From a virus, in IMG/VR virus record IMGVR_UViG_3300020166_001048, positions 1 through 64,000 of that record: 64,000 nt of DNA; one strand, written 5' to 3'. Every line of letters begins with the position of its first letter. Within the stretch, counting starts at the first letter, position 1. Below the pieces are notes generated by a model, which worked only from the letters and a program-made list of their open reading frames with translations, did not search any database and was not told where the DNA came from. Below, piece after piece: positions 22,118-31,099 of this stretch. The position numbers and the translations under genes are program-made.

Positions 22118-22401
22118 TACAAGAAATACTGGACAAAACAGACTTATTACTAGACAGGCACCTGGAAGGATATTACCGGGTGCGTTACTGTATCAGCCCT
22201 TACAATCACGAAACTTGGATGAACTTGTTAAAGGATGTGCACCGTACATTTGGCAGGCCCAGTGAGCGTTGGCAATGGAGCAACGAACTCGACTTAATAC
22301 AGCGACCCGACCACGTAGTAGGTGACGAACCTGAATCACTTAATGTGATATTTCATTTTCGAAAAGAATCAGATGCAGTGATGTTTTCACTTAAATACTA
22401 G
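22099..22401 (+). CDS. 100-residue unknown protein
   Basis: MQGLTHIQEILDKTD followed by a Trp-rich acidic region (ERWQWSNELDLIQ) and a strand at the end (LNVIFHFRKESDAV). Start lies in a hairpin and no strong Shine-Dalgarno is visible. The gene structure is compatible with a small phage protein; function unknown. Confidence 0.6.
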   Translation: MQGLTHIQEILDKTDLLLDRHLEGYYRVRYCISPYNHETWMNLLKDVHRTFGRPSERWQWSNELDLIQRPDHVVGDEPESLNVIFHFRKESDAVMFSLKY

Positions 22402-22402
22402 C

Positions 22403-22747
22403 ATGCAATATGTTACTAAAAAATTAGACGGCAGATACAGCCACAAGAAGTATTTTAAATATTTCTTGGAATTTAAAAAGGAACGTGAAGGCCCGTTACA
22501 ATTCCATATTGCAACAAAATGGATGATGGATATTTACGGTTACACTGCTGAAATACGCGACTGGCAGTATATATTAGAATCACACAAACAACATCTACTT
22601 TGGAATTTAACCACCAAAGACACACCAAGCATGGTGAACTATAGCTGGAGTTGGGCCAACAGTTACAACGAACGGCGCATATACGTCAAGGGTGACAAAG
22701 AACTTGCATTCTTTAGACTCAAATGGCCGATTCAATCAAGAGTATAG
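22403..22747 (+). CDS. 114-residue unknown protein
   Basis: Follows the previous gene by 1 nt. Rich in Tyr, Trp and basic residues (DGRYSHKKYFKYFLEF), with a C-terminal Arg-rich end (ERRIYVKGDKELAFF). The size and pattern suggest a paralogue-like relation to the 22099 protein (both end with a strand before a Phe/Lys block), but this is weak. Confidence 0.6.
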   Translation: MQYVTKKLDGRYSHKKYFKYFLEFKKEREGPLQFHIATKWMMDIYGYTAEIRDWQYILESHKQHLLWNLTTKDTPSMVNYSWSWANSYNERRIYVKGDKELAFFRLKWPIQSRV

Positions 22748-22748
22748 T

Positions 22749-22982
22749 ATGCGAACCATTGACTTGCACGGTTACGTACTGCATGATGCATGGAAGAAGT
22801 TCAATGTATTTGCTCAAGACAGTTATTATGCAAGAAAAAAACAAATACGAGTAATAACTGGCCAAGGTGCTATGATGAAAGAATTTCCAAATTGGGCATC
22901 AGCTAATAGATATGTTAAAAGCCACGAACAAGTAAAATTTAATTCTGGTGCTTGGATACTAAAACTAAAAATTAAAGGTTGA
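22749..22982 (+). CDS. Smr-domain protein
   Basis: 77 residues covering just an Smr (small MutS-related) domain: DLHGY at the N-terminus, IRVITGQGAMMKEFPNWA in the centre, and a final strand pair. The DLHG and TGxG motifs are the family hallmarks. Smr domains are endonucleases, recently linked to cleavage of mRNA on stalled ribosomes; a phage Smr could work with the tmRNA encoded here. Confidence 0.75.
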   Translation: MRTIDLHGYVLHDAWKKFNVFAQDSYYARKKQIRVITGQGAMMKEFPNWASANRYVKSHEQVKFNSGAWILKLKIKG

Positions 22983-23006
22983 CTTTGCATGCACATGTGT
23001 TACAAT
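22979..23006 (+). promoter_or_regulatory. Sigma70-like promoter of the VWA gene
   Basis: TTGACT (22979-22984), 16-nt spacer, TACAAT (23001-23006), 25 nt before ATG 23031. Confidence 0.65.
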
Positions 23007-23030
23007 GTATATAACATTTAGGAGAAAGCC

Positions 23031-24287
23031 ATGAGCACTACCACAGTAAACAAGGATGTAGCCGACCAGTTCAAAGACATTCTGGGCCCAATGGATCCCA
23101 AACTAGATCGAGAAGTGCGTGAATTGCTGGTAACTGCCCGGGTAGGCATGTTGCTTCGTGCTAGCTTTTTCGGAAATCTTGCCACACGTCTTAAACTAGT
23201 TAATGCAGACGAGTGGTGTTCAACTGCTGCAACAGACGGCAGAAACTTTTATTACAACACTAAATTTATCAAAATGCTCAAGCCCAAAGAAGTTGAATTC
23301 TTGTTTGGACATGAAGTATTGCACTGTGTGTACGACCATTTTGGTCGTCGGGGGGAGCGTGACCCGCAATTGTTCAACATTGCTGCTGATTATTGCGTAA
23401 ATGCTGATCTTAAAAAACACAAAGTAGGCGAGTTTATCACCACTGTTCCGTGTTTGTATGACACCAAGTACACTAACTGGAGTGCAGAAGAAGTATACGA
23501 TGATTTGTACGAAAATGCAGAAAAAATTGATTTACAAGACTTGCTAGATAAAATGCTGGACCAGCATCTTGATGGTGAAGGTGAAGGTGAAGGTGACGAC
23601 CGTGACGGGAAAGGTCCAGCACAGTACAGCAAAGAAGAACGTGAACAGATCAAACAAGAAATCAAAGAAGCAATGCTAAGTGCTGCACAAACATCAGATG
23701 CAGGAAACATACCAGGTGGTGTGAAACGACTTGTTCAGCATTTAACAGAACCCAAGATGGACTGGCGTGAACTGTTGCGCATGCAATTGCAAAGCACAAT
23801 TAAAAGCGATTACACATTTACACGACTGAATCGCAAAGGTTGGGATTGTGATGCTATTCTTCCGGGTATGGATTACGATGAGCGCATTGATGTTGCAATT
23901 GCAATGGACATGAGCGGATCCATTGGTGCAGAGCAGGGCATGGATTTTCTAAGCGAAGTAAAAGGTATCATGGAGGAGTTTAGCAACTTCAACATTCACT
24001 TGTTTTGCTTTGACACAAATGTTTACAATCCACAAGATTTTACTGCGGACAACTTAGACGACATCGGCGATTATGAATTAATGGGCGGTGGTGGCACTGA
24101 CTTTGATGCTATATTTAAATATCTTAAACAAGAAGAAATTGAGCCCAAACGCTTGTTGGTGTTTACAGATGGGTACCCATGGAACAGTTGGGGCGATGCC
24201 AACTACTGCGATACAGTATGGATCATTCACGGTGATCCTAATCCCAACCCGCCCTTTGGAACATGGGCACTATACAATGAAGGCTGA
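23031..24287 (+). CDS. VWA-domain protein with metallopeptidase-like N-terminus
   Basis: 418 residues. The N-terminal half matches VWA-like/DUF2201 proteins: HEVLH (94-98) as HExxH zinc motif. A Gly/Glu/Asp-rich linker (about 178-195) leads to a VWA domain with MIDAS motif DMSGS (293-297), and TDFD and DG later. Partner of the MoxR ATPase upstream. The gene has an AAGGAGAAAG-type ribosome-binding site. Confidence 0.85.
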   Translation: MSTTTVNKDVADQFKDILGPMDPKLDREVRELLVTARVGMLLRASFFGNLATRLKLVNADEWCSTAATDGRNFYYNTKFIKMLKPKEVEFLFGHEVLHCVYDHFGRRGERDPQLFNIAADYCVNADLKKHKVGEFITTVPCLYDTKYTNWSAEEVYDDLYENAEKIDLQDLLDKMLDQHLDGEGEGEGDDRDGKGPAQYSKEEREQIKQEIKEAMLSAAQTSDAGNIPGGVKRLVQHLTEPKMDWRELLRMQLQSTIKSDYTFTRLNRKGWDCDAILPGMDYDERIDVAIAMDMSGSIGAEQGMDFLSEVKGIMEEFSNFNIHLFCFDTNVYNPQDFTADNLDDIGDYELMGGGGTDFDAIFKYLKQEEIEPKRLLVFTDGYPWNSWGDANYCDTVWIIHGDPNPNPPFGTWALYNEG

Positions 24288-24453
24288 TACTCCGGGATGT
24301 GAATACGAATATCAACAGCCTGAGCAAAACGGCAACGAAATCTTGGTAGATTGGGATTGGGAGGTGTCGTTGGGCGCAGAGCGTTCATGGGTGGTCGAAA
24401 ACAAGTACGAGTGGGGCGAACCATTTGAAACACCTTATTACATGGACAGGTAA
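24277..24453 (+). CDS. 58-residue acidic protein
   Basis: Starts inside the end of the VWA gene (11-nt overlap). Acidic and Trp-rich (VDWDWEVSLGAERSWVV). Probably co-translated; no function visible. Confidence 0.6.
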   Translation: MKADTPGCEYEYQQPEQNGNEILVDWDWEVSLGAERSWVVENKYEWGEPFETPYYMDR

Positions 24454-24517
24454 TTTTACCGAAATCGCGGTCAAACCACTTTATAACAGCAGATAAACTG
24501 CGCAGTTAACGATAATA

Positions 24518-24775
24518 ATGATAAGTATTAGTATGGAAAACGAAAACGATACACCCGAAGAACAAAACACGGATGCACCAACCTTGGAAGTACAAGATAT
24601 TGCATACTGTAAGCAAATAATCGAAACAGCAAGTACTAGAGGTGCATTTCATGCAAACGAATTGCAAGTCGTAGGATTAACATACGATAGAATATCAAGC
24701 TGGTTAGCGTCAGTTACTGAAACAACAGAGCCTGTAGACGAAAATGTTGCAGAGCAAGGAGAAACAAATGATTAA
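24518..24775 (+). CDS. 85-residue acidic protein
   Basis: ATG 24518, or more likely ATG 24533 (MENENDTPEEQN), since neither has a strong ribosome-binding site. Acidic ends with a helix in the middle (QDIAYCKQIIETAS). Overlaps the next gene by 8 nt. This is a common layout in marine T4-like phages upstream of an AT-hook protein; function unknown. Confidence 0.6.
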   Translation: MISISMENENDTPEEQNTDAPTLEVQDIAYCKQIIETASTRGAFHANELQVVGLTYDRISSWLASVTETTEPVDENVAEQGETND

Positions 24776-25532
24776 ACATGTTGGTAAACAAGGTGATCGC
24801 AAAGTAGCAATTATCTTTAGAGAAGTGCCAGGTGATGAGCACATGTGCCTAGTGGTATACCCAGATACATTGCAGCAAAACATGCACAACACACTAATGG
24901 CAGCAATTGAAAGCAATGAAGCGCAGCAAGCCGACAGCCTAGGCGATGCACTTGCTAGTAAAATGTTTGGTGACGGTACAGTTATCTTGCAGCGATTGCA
25001 CCAAGAAGGCATGATTAAAAAAGTACAAACTGCACAAGTTATTGTTACGCCTACTCCACAAAGCCATGTTCGTTTAGACGAAATGAACAAGATTATCAAT
25101 GAAATGAAAACTGGCGAAGATGCAGTACGCCGTATGGCCGAGCTTGATGCAAACACAGGTTATACTGGTAAAGCAAGTCGCAGAGATGATTATGGACGAG
25201 AAGTTGGTGCTCCGCAAGATATTGCCAAAGGCTCGCTTAATGAAACATCCAATCCCGGCACACGCCCTGCGCCCATGCAAGCAACAGGACAAGGTGCACT
25301 TGATGATGCAAGTATTGCAAACAACCTTAAGGCACAAGCAGACCGCATGGCAACCGAAGCAGCTAGCCTGATTGCTGAATCTCAGCGTATGCAAGCAGAA
25401 GCAGCTAGCTTGCTAGGCGAACCAGCGCCCCAAGCCAAAGCAAAAAGAACTACTAAGGCCAAGACAACTACCGCCGACGGCAGTGCTCCTAAGAAGCGTG
25501 GACGTCCGTCTAAGAAAGCATCTGTTGCTTAA
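24768..25532 (+). CDS. Protein with C-terminal AT-hook
   Basis: 254 residues, start set by AAGGAG. N-terminal domain of mixed strands (HVGKQGDRKVAIIFREV), Ala-rich helical middle (MATEAASLIAESQRM), and a Lys/Ala/Thr tail ending KKRGRPSKK, an AT-hook that binds the minor groove of AT-rich DNA. Could organise or regulate phage DNA. Confidence 0.7.
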   Translation: MIKHVGKQGDRKVAIIFREVPGDEHMCLVVYPDTLQQNMHNTLMAAIESNEAQQADSLGDALASKMFGDGTVILQRLHQEGMIKKVQTAQVIVTPTPQSHVRLDEMNKIINEMKTGEDAVRRMAELDANTGYTGKASRRDDYGREVGAPQDIAKGSLNETSNPGTRPAPMQATGQGALDDASIANNLKAQADRMATEAASLIAESQRMQAEAASLLGEPAPQAKAKRTTKAKTTTADGSAPKKRGRPSKKASVA

Positions 25533-25834
25533 TGAATCTAAGTGTCACTGAAACAGAAAAATGGGACGAAGTTATAAACAGTATCGATCAAGATATGATT
25601 CCAATTGATTGTGTTAAAAAGGTAGTGTTTAAACTTCGTGGTGGCAAGCAACGTACTATTAATCTCAACAGGTTAAGAAAACAAGGATTAATAATGGAAG
25701 ACATCGAAGTTGTAGTTAATCGCAACATCGGTGAATTTGGCAAAGATATTGTTAATCTAATGTTTGTTATTGATGTGCCTGCGGTAGCTGAACAAATTCA
25801 ACCCTTAACTAGAAAGTATTTGGCAAATCTATGA
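25532..25834 (+). CDS. 100-residue unknown protein
   Basis: Overlaps its neighbours by 1 and 4 nt. Basic centre (KLRGGKQRTINLNRLRKQG) followed by acidic/hydrophobic strands (FGKDIVNLMFVIDV). Might be nucleic-acid-binding. Sits between the AT-hook protein and ThyX in one operon. Confidence 0.6.
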   Translation: MNLSVTETEKWDEVINSIDQDMIPIDCVKKVVFKLRGGKQRTINLNRLRKQGLIMEDIEVVVNRNIGEFGKDIVNLMFVIDVPAVAEQIQPLTRKYLANL

Positions 25835-26502
25835 GTGTTAAACTTATTTCCTATTCAACAGCAACAGAAGAATTAGCAACCGACGGATTAGATGATCTTC
25901 AGGAATTGATTGCATTCTGTGCCAAGGTATCAAATCCCACTGCGCAAATTAATAACGAAACAAGCGAGCGTTTGCTTAACTATCTTGTCAAGCACCAGCA
26001 CTGGTCACCTTTTGAAATGGTTAATGCTTGTTTAGAAATCGAAACAACACGTGATATTGCTCACCAGATTGTGCGTCATAGAAGTTTTTCATTCCAAGAG
26101 TTCAGCCAACGTTATGCTAATCCTGCAGAAATGGGAGACATGTTTGTATTGCGTGAAGCACGACTACAAGATACAAAGAACAGGCAGAACAGCGTAGAAG
26201 TTGACAGTGAAGAAGATATTCACTATGCTTGGGCAACCGAACAGCAAAAAGTAATTGATGCAGCCAGCGCGGCTTACAACTGGGCTATCAAAAACGGCAT
26301 TGCTAAAGAACAAGCTCGTGCGGTGTTACCCGAGGGTAATACGAAAACAAGACTATATATGAATGGAACTATTCGTAGTTGGATTCATTACATTGACTTG
26401 CGTGGTGCTAATGGCACACAAAAAGAGCACATGGATATTGCAAAAGCCTGCGCACAAGTCATTACCTCCATTTTCCCAAACATCAAAAACTATACAGCCT
26501 AA
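25831..26502 (+). CDS. thyX: Flavin-dependent thymidylate synthase
   Basis: Makes dTMP from dUMP with FAD and methylene-THF. The ThyX motif appears as RHRSFSFQEFSQRY (82-95), with Gln where Asn is usual, and HWSPFE precedes it. 223 residues is normal. A typical gene of marine T4-like phages for supply of dTMP during replication; it overlaps the upstream gene by 4 nt. Confidence 0.93.
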   Translation: MSVKLISYSTATEELATDGLDDLQELIAFCAKVSNPTAQINNETSERLLNYLVKHQHWSPFEMVNACLEIETTRDIAHQIVRHRSFSFQEFSQRYANPAEMGDMFVLREARLQDTKNRQNSVEVDSEEDIHYAWATEQQKVIDAASAAYNWAIKNGIAKEQARAVLPEGNTKTRLYMNGTIRSWIHYIDLRGANGTQKEHMDIAKACAQVITSIFPNIKNYTA

Positions 26503-26543
26503 AATTAGACAACTAATTATTAGAATACAAAAGGTAAACACAC

Positions 26544-27596
26544 ATGGCTAAAAAGAAAAAACACCCAAACCAAAAGAAAAAACAAACAGAGGCAGTAGCA
26601 ACCGAAGCAGTCTTGCCCACCGGAAGTAAAGTTCTAGTAACAGGCGGCTTGGGACTTATTGGCCACAATGTTGTTGCAAAACTACAATCAGCAGGACACG
26701 AAGTACAAATTGTTGATGTGCTCACTACGTACAATAGTGTTAACAAAGAAGAATTAGAGTATTTGTACAACGAACGTATTAAAAAGATTTCTCCTGACAC
26801 ACACATTTATAAATTAGATATTTGTGATGGCAAGGTCGACGAAGTCTTTGAAATCTTCAAGCCAGAATATGTTATTCACTTGGCTAGTTTTCCAAGAGAA
26901 AAGGCAGTAAAGCATAATCCAATTGATGCTGCACACACCATGGGCGAAGGTCTAATCAATGTCATGGAATGTTGTGTGCGTCATGATGTTAAAAAAGTAC
27001 TGTATGCTAGCTCCAGCATGGTGTACGGTGACTTCGAGGATGACGTAAACGAAGATGCAGTGCTAAACCCACAGGGTGCATATGCTATTTGGAAAGTCGC
27101 TGGCGAACAAATCATGCGCCAATACAAACGTGCACACAATTTAGATTATGTAATTGTTCGTCCTAGTGCAGTGTACGGCCCATTGGATGTAGGCGATAGA
27201 GTTATCAGCAAATTCCTTATCAGCGCAATGGCAGGCGGCACACTTCAAGTTAATGGTGCCACAGAGAAACTAGACTTTACATATGTTGATGATGCAGCTG
27301 ATGGCATGATTGCTGCTACATTCAGTGAGCATGTTGGTACATACAATCTCACCAAGAGCCATAGCTGCACACTGGAAGCGGCTGCAAATCTTGCAGTTAA
27401 ACTAGCTGGTAAAGGCTCAGTTAGCATGCACGAAAAAGACGACGACTTTCCAAGTCGCGGTGCACTAAACATTGATGCAGCAAGAAAAGACTTTGGGTTT
27501 GATCCAAAAGTTGATATTGATGAAGGCTTTCAAATCTATTATGATTGGCTTACAAACAGTAGTTATTGGGCCGTTAACAAAGCACAAGTTGCATGA
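26544..27596 (+). CDS. NAD-dependent sugar epimerase/dehydratase (extended SDR)
   Basis: 350 residues. A basic tail (KKKKHPNQKKK) precedes the Rossmann motif GGLGLIG (34-40); SSSMVYG and YAIWK supply the catalytic Ser/Tyr/Lys. Acts on nucleotide sugars (4-epimerase or 4,6-dehydratase). It overlaps the aminotransferase by 4 nt and forms a sugar cassette with the two genes that follow. The basic tail is unusual for the family. Confidence 0.82.
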   Translation: MAKKKKHPNQKKKQTEAVATEAVLPTGSKVLVTGGLGLIGHNVVAKLQSAGHEVQIVDVLTTYNSVNKEELEYLYNERIKKISPDTHIYKLDICDGKVDEVFEIFKPEYVIHLASFPREKAVKHNPIDAAHTMGEGLINVMECCVRHDVKKVLYASSSMVYGDFEDDVNEDAVLNPQGAYAIWKVAGEQIMRQYKRAHNLDYVIVRPSAVYGPLDVGDRVISKFLISAMAGGTLQVNGATEKLDFTYVDDAADGMIAATFSEHVGTYNLTKSHSCTLEAAANLAVKLAGKGSVSMHEKDDDFPSRGALNIDAARKDFGFDPKVDIDEGFQIYYDWLTNSSYWAVNKAQVA

Positions 27597-28678
27597 AAAT
27601 ACCATTTACTAACTTACAAGCCCAATATCAGGATTGTAAACAAGATATCGATGCAGCAATACAACGTTGCCTCGATATCGACAGTTTTATCACAGGGCCC
27701 GATGTTACAGAATTTGAATTAAAATTTGCAGAATATCTCGGCGCTGATGATGTAGCAAGTTGTGGTAGCGGTACTACAGGACTTTATTGTGCAATGCGGG
27801 CCCTAAACATTGGCCCAGGTGATGAAGTAATCACAGTAAGTCATACGTTTGTTGCTACACCCGAAAGTATTGTTATATGCGGTGCTACTCCGGTGTTCTG
27901 CGATATTGATCCAGACACTTGGCTAGTTGATCTTGATCAATTGGAAACACTGATTAATAAAAATACTCGTGCTGTACTATTTGTAGACATTTACGGACAA
28001 TGCCCTGACATTGAGCGAGTGCGCAACATATGCGATCATTACAATCTTGCAATGGTAGAGGATGCTGCACAGAGTGTGGGCAACCGGTGGAACGGTCGTC
28101 CGGTGGGAAGCCTCAGTGACATTACTTGTATGAGCTTTAATCCTGTGAAAAACTTGGGTGCAGTGGGTGATGCAGGCGCAGTAAGTGGCAGCAAGCATTA
28201 CATGAATGAAGTTCGCAAGTATAGAGATCATGGTAGAACTGGTCGTTACGACATTGTAGAAGTTGGATACAATGCTAGAATTGACAACATACAAAGCAAT
28301 GTTGTTATGGCTAAATTGCCCAAGCTAGATGGCTGGCTTGAGCGCAAAAGAGAAATCTGTAACTATTATACCGAACAGTTATCAAGTGTGATTAAAACGC
28401 CTGTTACTGTAGAAGGTAACAGTCATAGCTGGTATGTATATGTAATACAAACTGCTAATAGAGAGAGTTTAAAAGCACATCTCAATGATGCTGGCATCGG
28501 AACAAACATTCATTATATGAGAGCTGCACACCAACAACCAGCATTTGCACAGTGGAGTCGTAGTTTGCCAGTAACTGAACGCACTGTAGACGAGATACTC
28601 AGCATACCGTGTTGGTATAGCATGACTGACAGCGAAGTTGATTATGTAGTAGACAGCGTTAAAGGTTGGAAATCATGA
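27593..28678 (+). CDS. DegT/DnrJ/EryC1/StrS sugar aminotransferase
   Basis: 361 residues, PLP fold type I. EDAAQ (156-160) and the Schiff-base Lys186 in FNPVKNLGA are in place. It transfers an amino group from Glu to a keto-sugar or keto-cyclitol. With the Gfo/Idh protein it resembles the WbpB/WbpE pair of amino-sugar pathways, and StrS-type enzymes of aminocyclitol pathways. Confidence 0.88.
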   Translation: MKIPFTNLQAQYQDCKQDIDAAIQRCLDIDSFITGPDVTEFELKFAEYLGADDVASCGSGTTGLYCAMRALNIGPGDEVITVSHTFVATPESIVICGATPVFCDIDPDTWLVDLDQLETLINKNTRAVLFVDIYGQCPDIERVRNICDHYNLAMVEDAAQSVGNRWNGRPVGSLSDITCMSFNPVKNLGAVGDAGAVSGSKHYMNEVRKYRDHGRTGRYDIVEVGYNARIDNIQSNVVMAKLPKLDGWLERKREICNYYTEQLSSVIKTPVTVEGNSHSWYVYVIQTANRESLKAHLNDAGIGTNIHYMRAAHQQPAFAQWSRSLPVTERTVDEILSIPCWYSMTDSEVDYVVDSVKGWKS

Positions 28679-29544
28679 AAATGAATTTGGTTGGAGCAGG
28701 CTATTGGGGTAGTAAACTCCTTGAAAGCTTGAAGCAGTTTGATGTTGATGCAACAGTAATTGACATACGCAACGGCCAAACCATTGATGACATCAACAAC
28801 AGCGATCCAGTTATACTAGCAACACCATTATGGCAGCACCACGAGCAAACAGTTGAGCTGGTTAAACGTGGACACGATGTGTATGTCGAAAAACCAATGG
28901 CCGAGACTGCTGAACAAATCGAAGACATTGCCAGTCATCTTAAAGACGATCAATTGATAATGGTAGGTCACATATTCTTGCACCATCCTCAAATACATTT
29001 GATTAAAAGCATGCTGGACAACGGCGACATTGGCGACTTGACTTATATTCGCAGCGAAAGATCAAATTGGGGAATTTATCAAACTAAAACAGATCCAGTT
29101 CTGAGTTTAGCAACACATGACATTAGCATTGTGAATTATTTCCAAGGCCCAATGACTGTAACCAATGCACAAAGCTGGAACTACAGTAACAACATTGTGC
29201 CTGACAGAGTTTGGTTTAGTGGCACACCTGGTTACGATATTGATGTCAGCTGGTATAGCCCAGTGCGTATTCGCCGCACTGTGTTGTTAGGAACTAAAGG
29301 ACAAATTGTCTGGGATCAAGATGCTAACACTGTTACTGTTAGCAAACATAGTATAGAAGATCGCAGAAGTATAACTGATGCTTCCCTTAAAGTGTATGAA
29401 TACGATTACAAATATTCGCCTTTAGAATACGAATTAAAGCACTGGGTAGATTGTGTTGTTAATCGCACTACACCAAGTACAGGCATACGCAATGCATTAG
29501 AAGTTGCTAATGTTATTGATTCTCTTAAAGGGATCCGTACTTAG
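28675..29544 (+). CDS. Gfo/Idh/MocA-family oxidoreductase
   Basis: 289 residues, start in an ATGA overlap with the aminotransferase. N-terminal Rossmann NLVGAGYWG, the VEKPM motif near 83-87 (EKP signature), then the Gfo/Idh C-terminal sheet. Oxidises sugars or inositols to the ketone used by the aminotransferase. The 3' end overlaps the converging gene by 20 nt. Confidence 0.85.
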   Translation: MKMNLVGAGYWGSKLLESLKQFDVDATVIDIRNGQTIDDINNSDPVILATPLWQHHEQTVELVKRGHDVYVEKPMAETAEQIEDIASHLKDDQLIMVGHIFLHHPQIHLIKSMLDNGDIGDLTYIRSERSNWGIYQTKTDPVLSLATHDISIVNYFQGPMTVTNAQSWNYSNNIVPDRVWFSGTPGYDIDVSWYSPVRIRRTVLLGTKGQIVWDQDANTVTVSKHSIEDRRSITDASLKVYEYDYKYSPLEYELKHWVDCVVNRTTPSTGIRNALEVANVIDSLKGIRT

Positions 29545-31099
29545 AATCAAAGTACTGTCTCAGCCAAGTCCAATCAAATGCCGCCTTTAATTTAGGCAAA
29601 TCTGGGCCAGTTGCGTTAAAGAACTCTACACCATCACGAGCACCATTTAATACCCATTCACTGTGCGGGCCGTGTGCCTTATTGGTCCACACGTGCAATC
29701 GATGACGAGCTTCCATGTTGGGAGTTCCATCTAAGAAGTAACTCAATTTACTAGCTTCCCTAAATGCAGTACGCCAAGCTTGATACGGGCTAGTAGCAAA
29801 GTTTCCATAACAACTTAGCTCAGGTACTACCTCGACCGGAAAGCTCATTGTGAAGTCTAATCCAAGCTCGCTGTAATCAGCACTTTCAATTACCATGCGA
29901 TTGTTGTACAGCACAACACCCATATGACCGTATACTAAATTATTGCTCATGTTTTTGCAATTAAAGATATAGTTCTTAGGAATTTGCATATAATCCGGAA
30001 TATAATCAAATTTAAAATTTGGATTTAATTCAGTTTTTGCAAACACATGATAACTCCAGGGTGTGTTGCTTTTCGAACTTGCTGCCTGCAATGCTTGCTG
30101 CATGCCTTTAACTCCGTGCACACGATGCACAGTATTAGGTAAATCTTTTGTTATTTCCAATAATGTATTATAATTCTTTTCGGCGTCAATTTCATCATAA
30201 CTGATATAAACAATATCTTGGGGATCAGCTGACAGCACCGGGTGACTTTTATCTACCCACGGATAATCATAAATTTGAGTATTCAAATGATTCTTAGCTT
30301 CTCGCGGAATTAACACAGTGCTTGCACCTGCTACTAACGGAACAACTGTCTTAGTTTGTTCTTGCCACAAACTAATTGCCGGCACATCAATTTGTGCATT
30401 GTCATAACGACGAAATACTGCATAAGGCTCAACAAATTCGTGTTGCCATACTGCATCAACCACAGTGTCTGCGTCAAAATCAACAAAAGTCATTGGATGG
30501 CGTTTTACTGTCCACACATCTGTAACAAAGTGTAGTGTTTCAAACCACTCAAGTATCTTTAAGTTTTCTGTTTTAGCTAAAAAACTAGGCACATGCACAT
30601 AAAAAGTATCTCCAAACTTTTGTTCATTGCTAGGAAATACATGCAGCATGTCGTGCTGGTATTCACTGTGATGCCAAGTGAAATCAAAATCTTTGTAATC
30701 GCAAACATCAGCTGTGACCCAACAGTACTCCCAATCTACTTTCTTTAACACTCGGCGCATTGTACCCAAGTAATCACTGATATATCGTGTGTTAATATCT
30801 CCTAAGTCCGGACTGGATGGGCTGTGTTTTATATGCAGTCTAGGTACGTAACCGACTCGGTTTACAATGGCATGATTGTAGTTTTTGTCTACGGCCCCGT
30901 GTTTTGGAACAAGCATGGTACCGGAGTTTTCTTGGTGCTGACTAGGCCACACATGTATTTGTTCACTTTCCCAAGGCGCAGGCTCCCAGGAGAAGTCAAA
31001 GTTAGAATAATCGCACCGATCATCTAACATCCATAAGTATCTAGTCCTGCTGAGTTTGCAGGCTTCATTAATGTCCATGGAATAAAATTTATCAAACAT
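29525..31099 (-). CDS. Large GT-like protein (paralogue of the 54185 gene)
   Basis: 524 residues. Its C-terminal half parallels the 54185 protein: IVYISYDEIDAEKN with DCIYLSYDEPQKEE, VHRVHGVKGM with AKRVDGVEGS, and YQAWRTAFREASKL with KQAWRAGFREGVKM. The N-terminal about 250 residues hold two copies of a WxxDxRCDYSxFDFxW / WVTADVCDYKDFDFTW unit, followed by HVWPS / HVFPS. Looks like a GT-A-type glycosyltransferase with an additional repeat domain. Start ATG 31099 (or 31078) overlaps the opposite gene. Confidence 0.55.
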   Translation of the reverse strand: MFDKFYSMDINEACKLSRTRYLWMLDDRCDYSNFDFSWEPAPWESEQIHVWPSQHQENSGTMLVPKHGAVDKNYNHAIVNRVGYVPRLHIKHSPSSPDLGDINTRYISDYLGTMRRVLKKVDWEYCWVTADVCDYKDFDFTWHHSEYQHDMLHVFPSNEQKFGDTFYVHVPSFLAKTENLKILEWFETLHFVTDVWTVKRHPMTFVDFDADTVVDAVWQHEFVEPYAVFRRYDNAQIDVPAISLWQEQTKTVVPLVAGASTVLIPREAKNHLNTQIYDYPWVDKSHPVLSADPQDIVYISYDEIDAEKNYNTLLEITKDLPNTVHRVHGVKGMQQALQAASSKSNTPWSYHVFAKTELNPNFKFDYIPDYMQIPKNYIFNCKNMSNNLVYGHMGVVLYNNRMVIESADYSELGLDFTMSFPVEVVPELSCYGNFATSPYQAWRTAFREASKLSYFLDGTPNMEARHRLHVWTNKAHGPHSEWVLNGARDGVEFFNATGPDLPKLKAAFDWTWLRQYFDSKYGSL

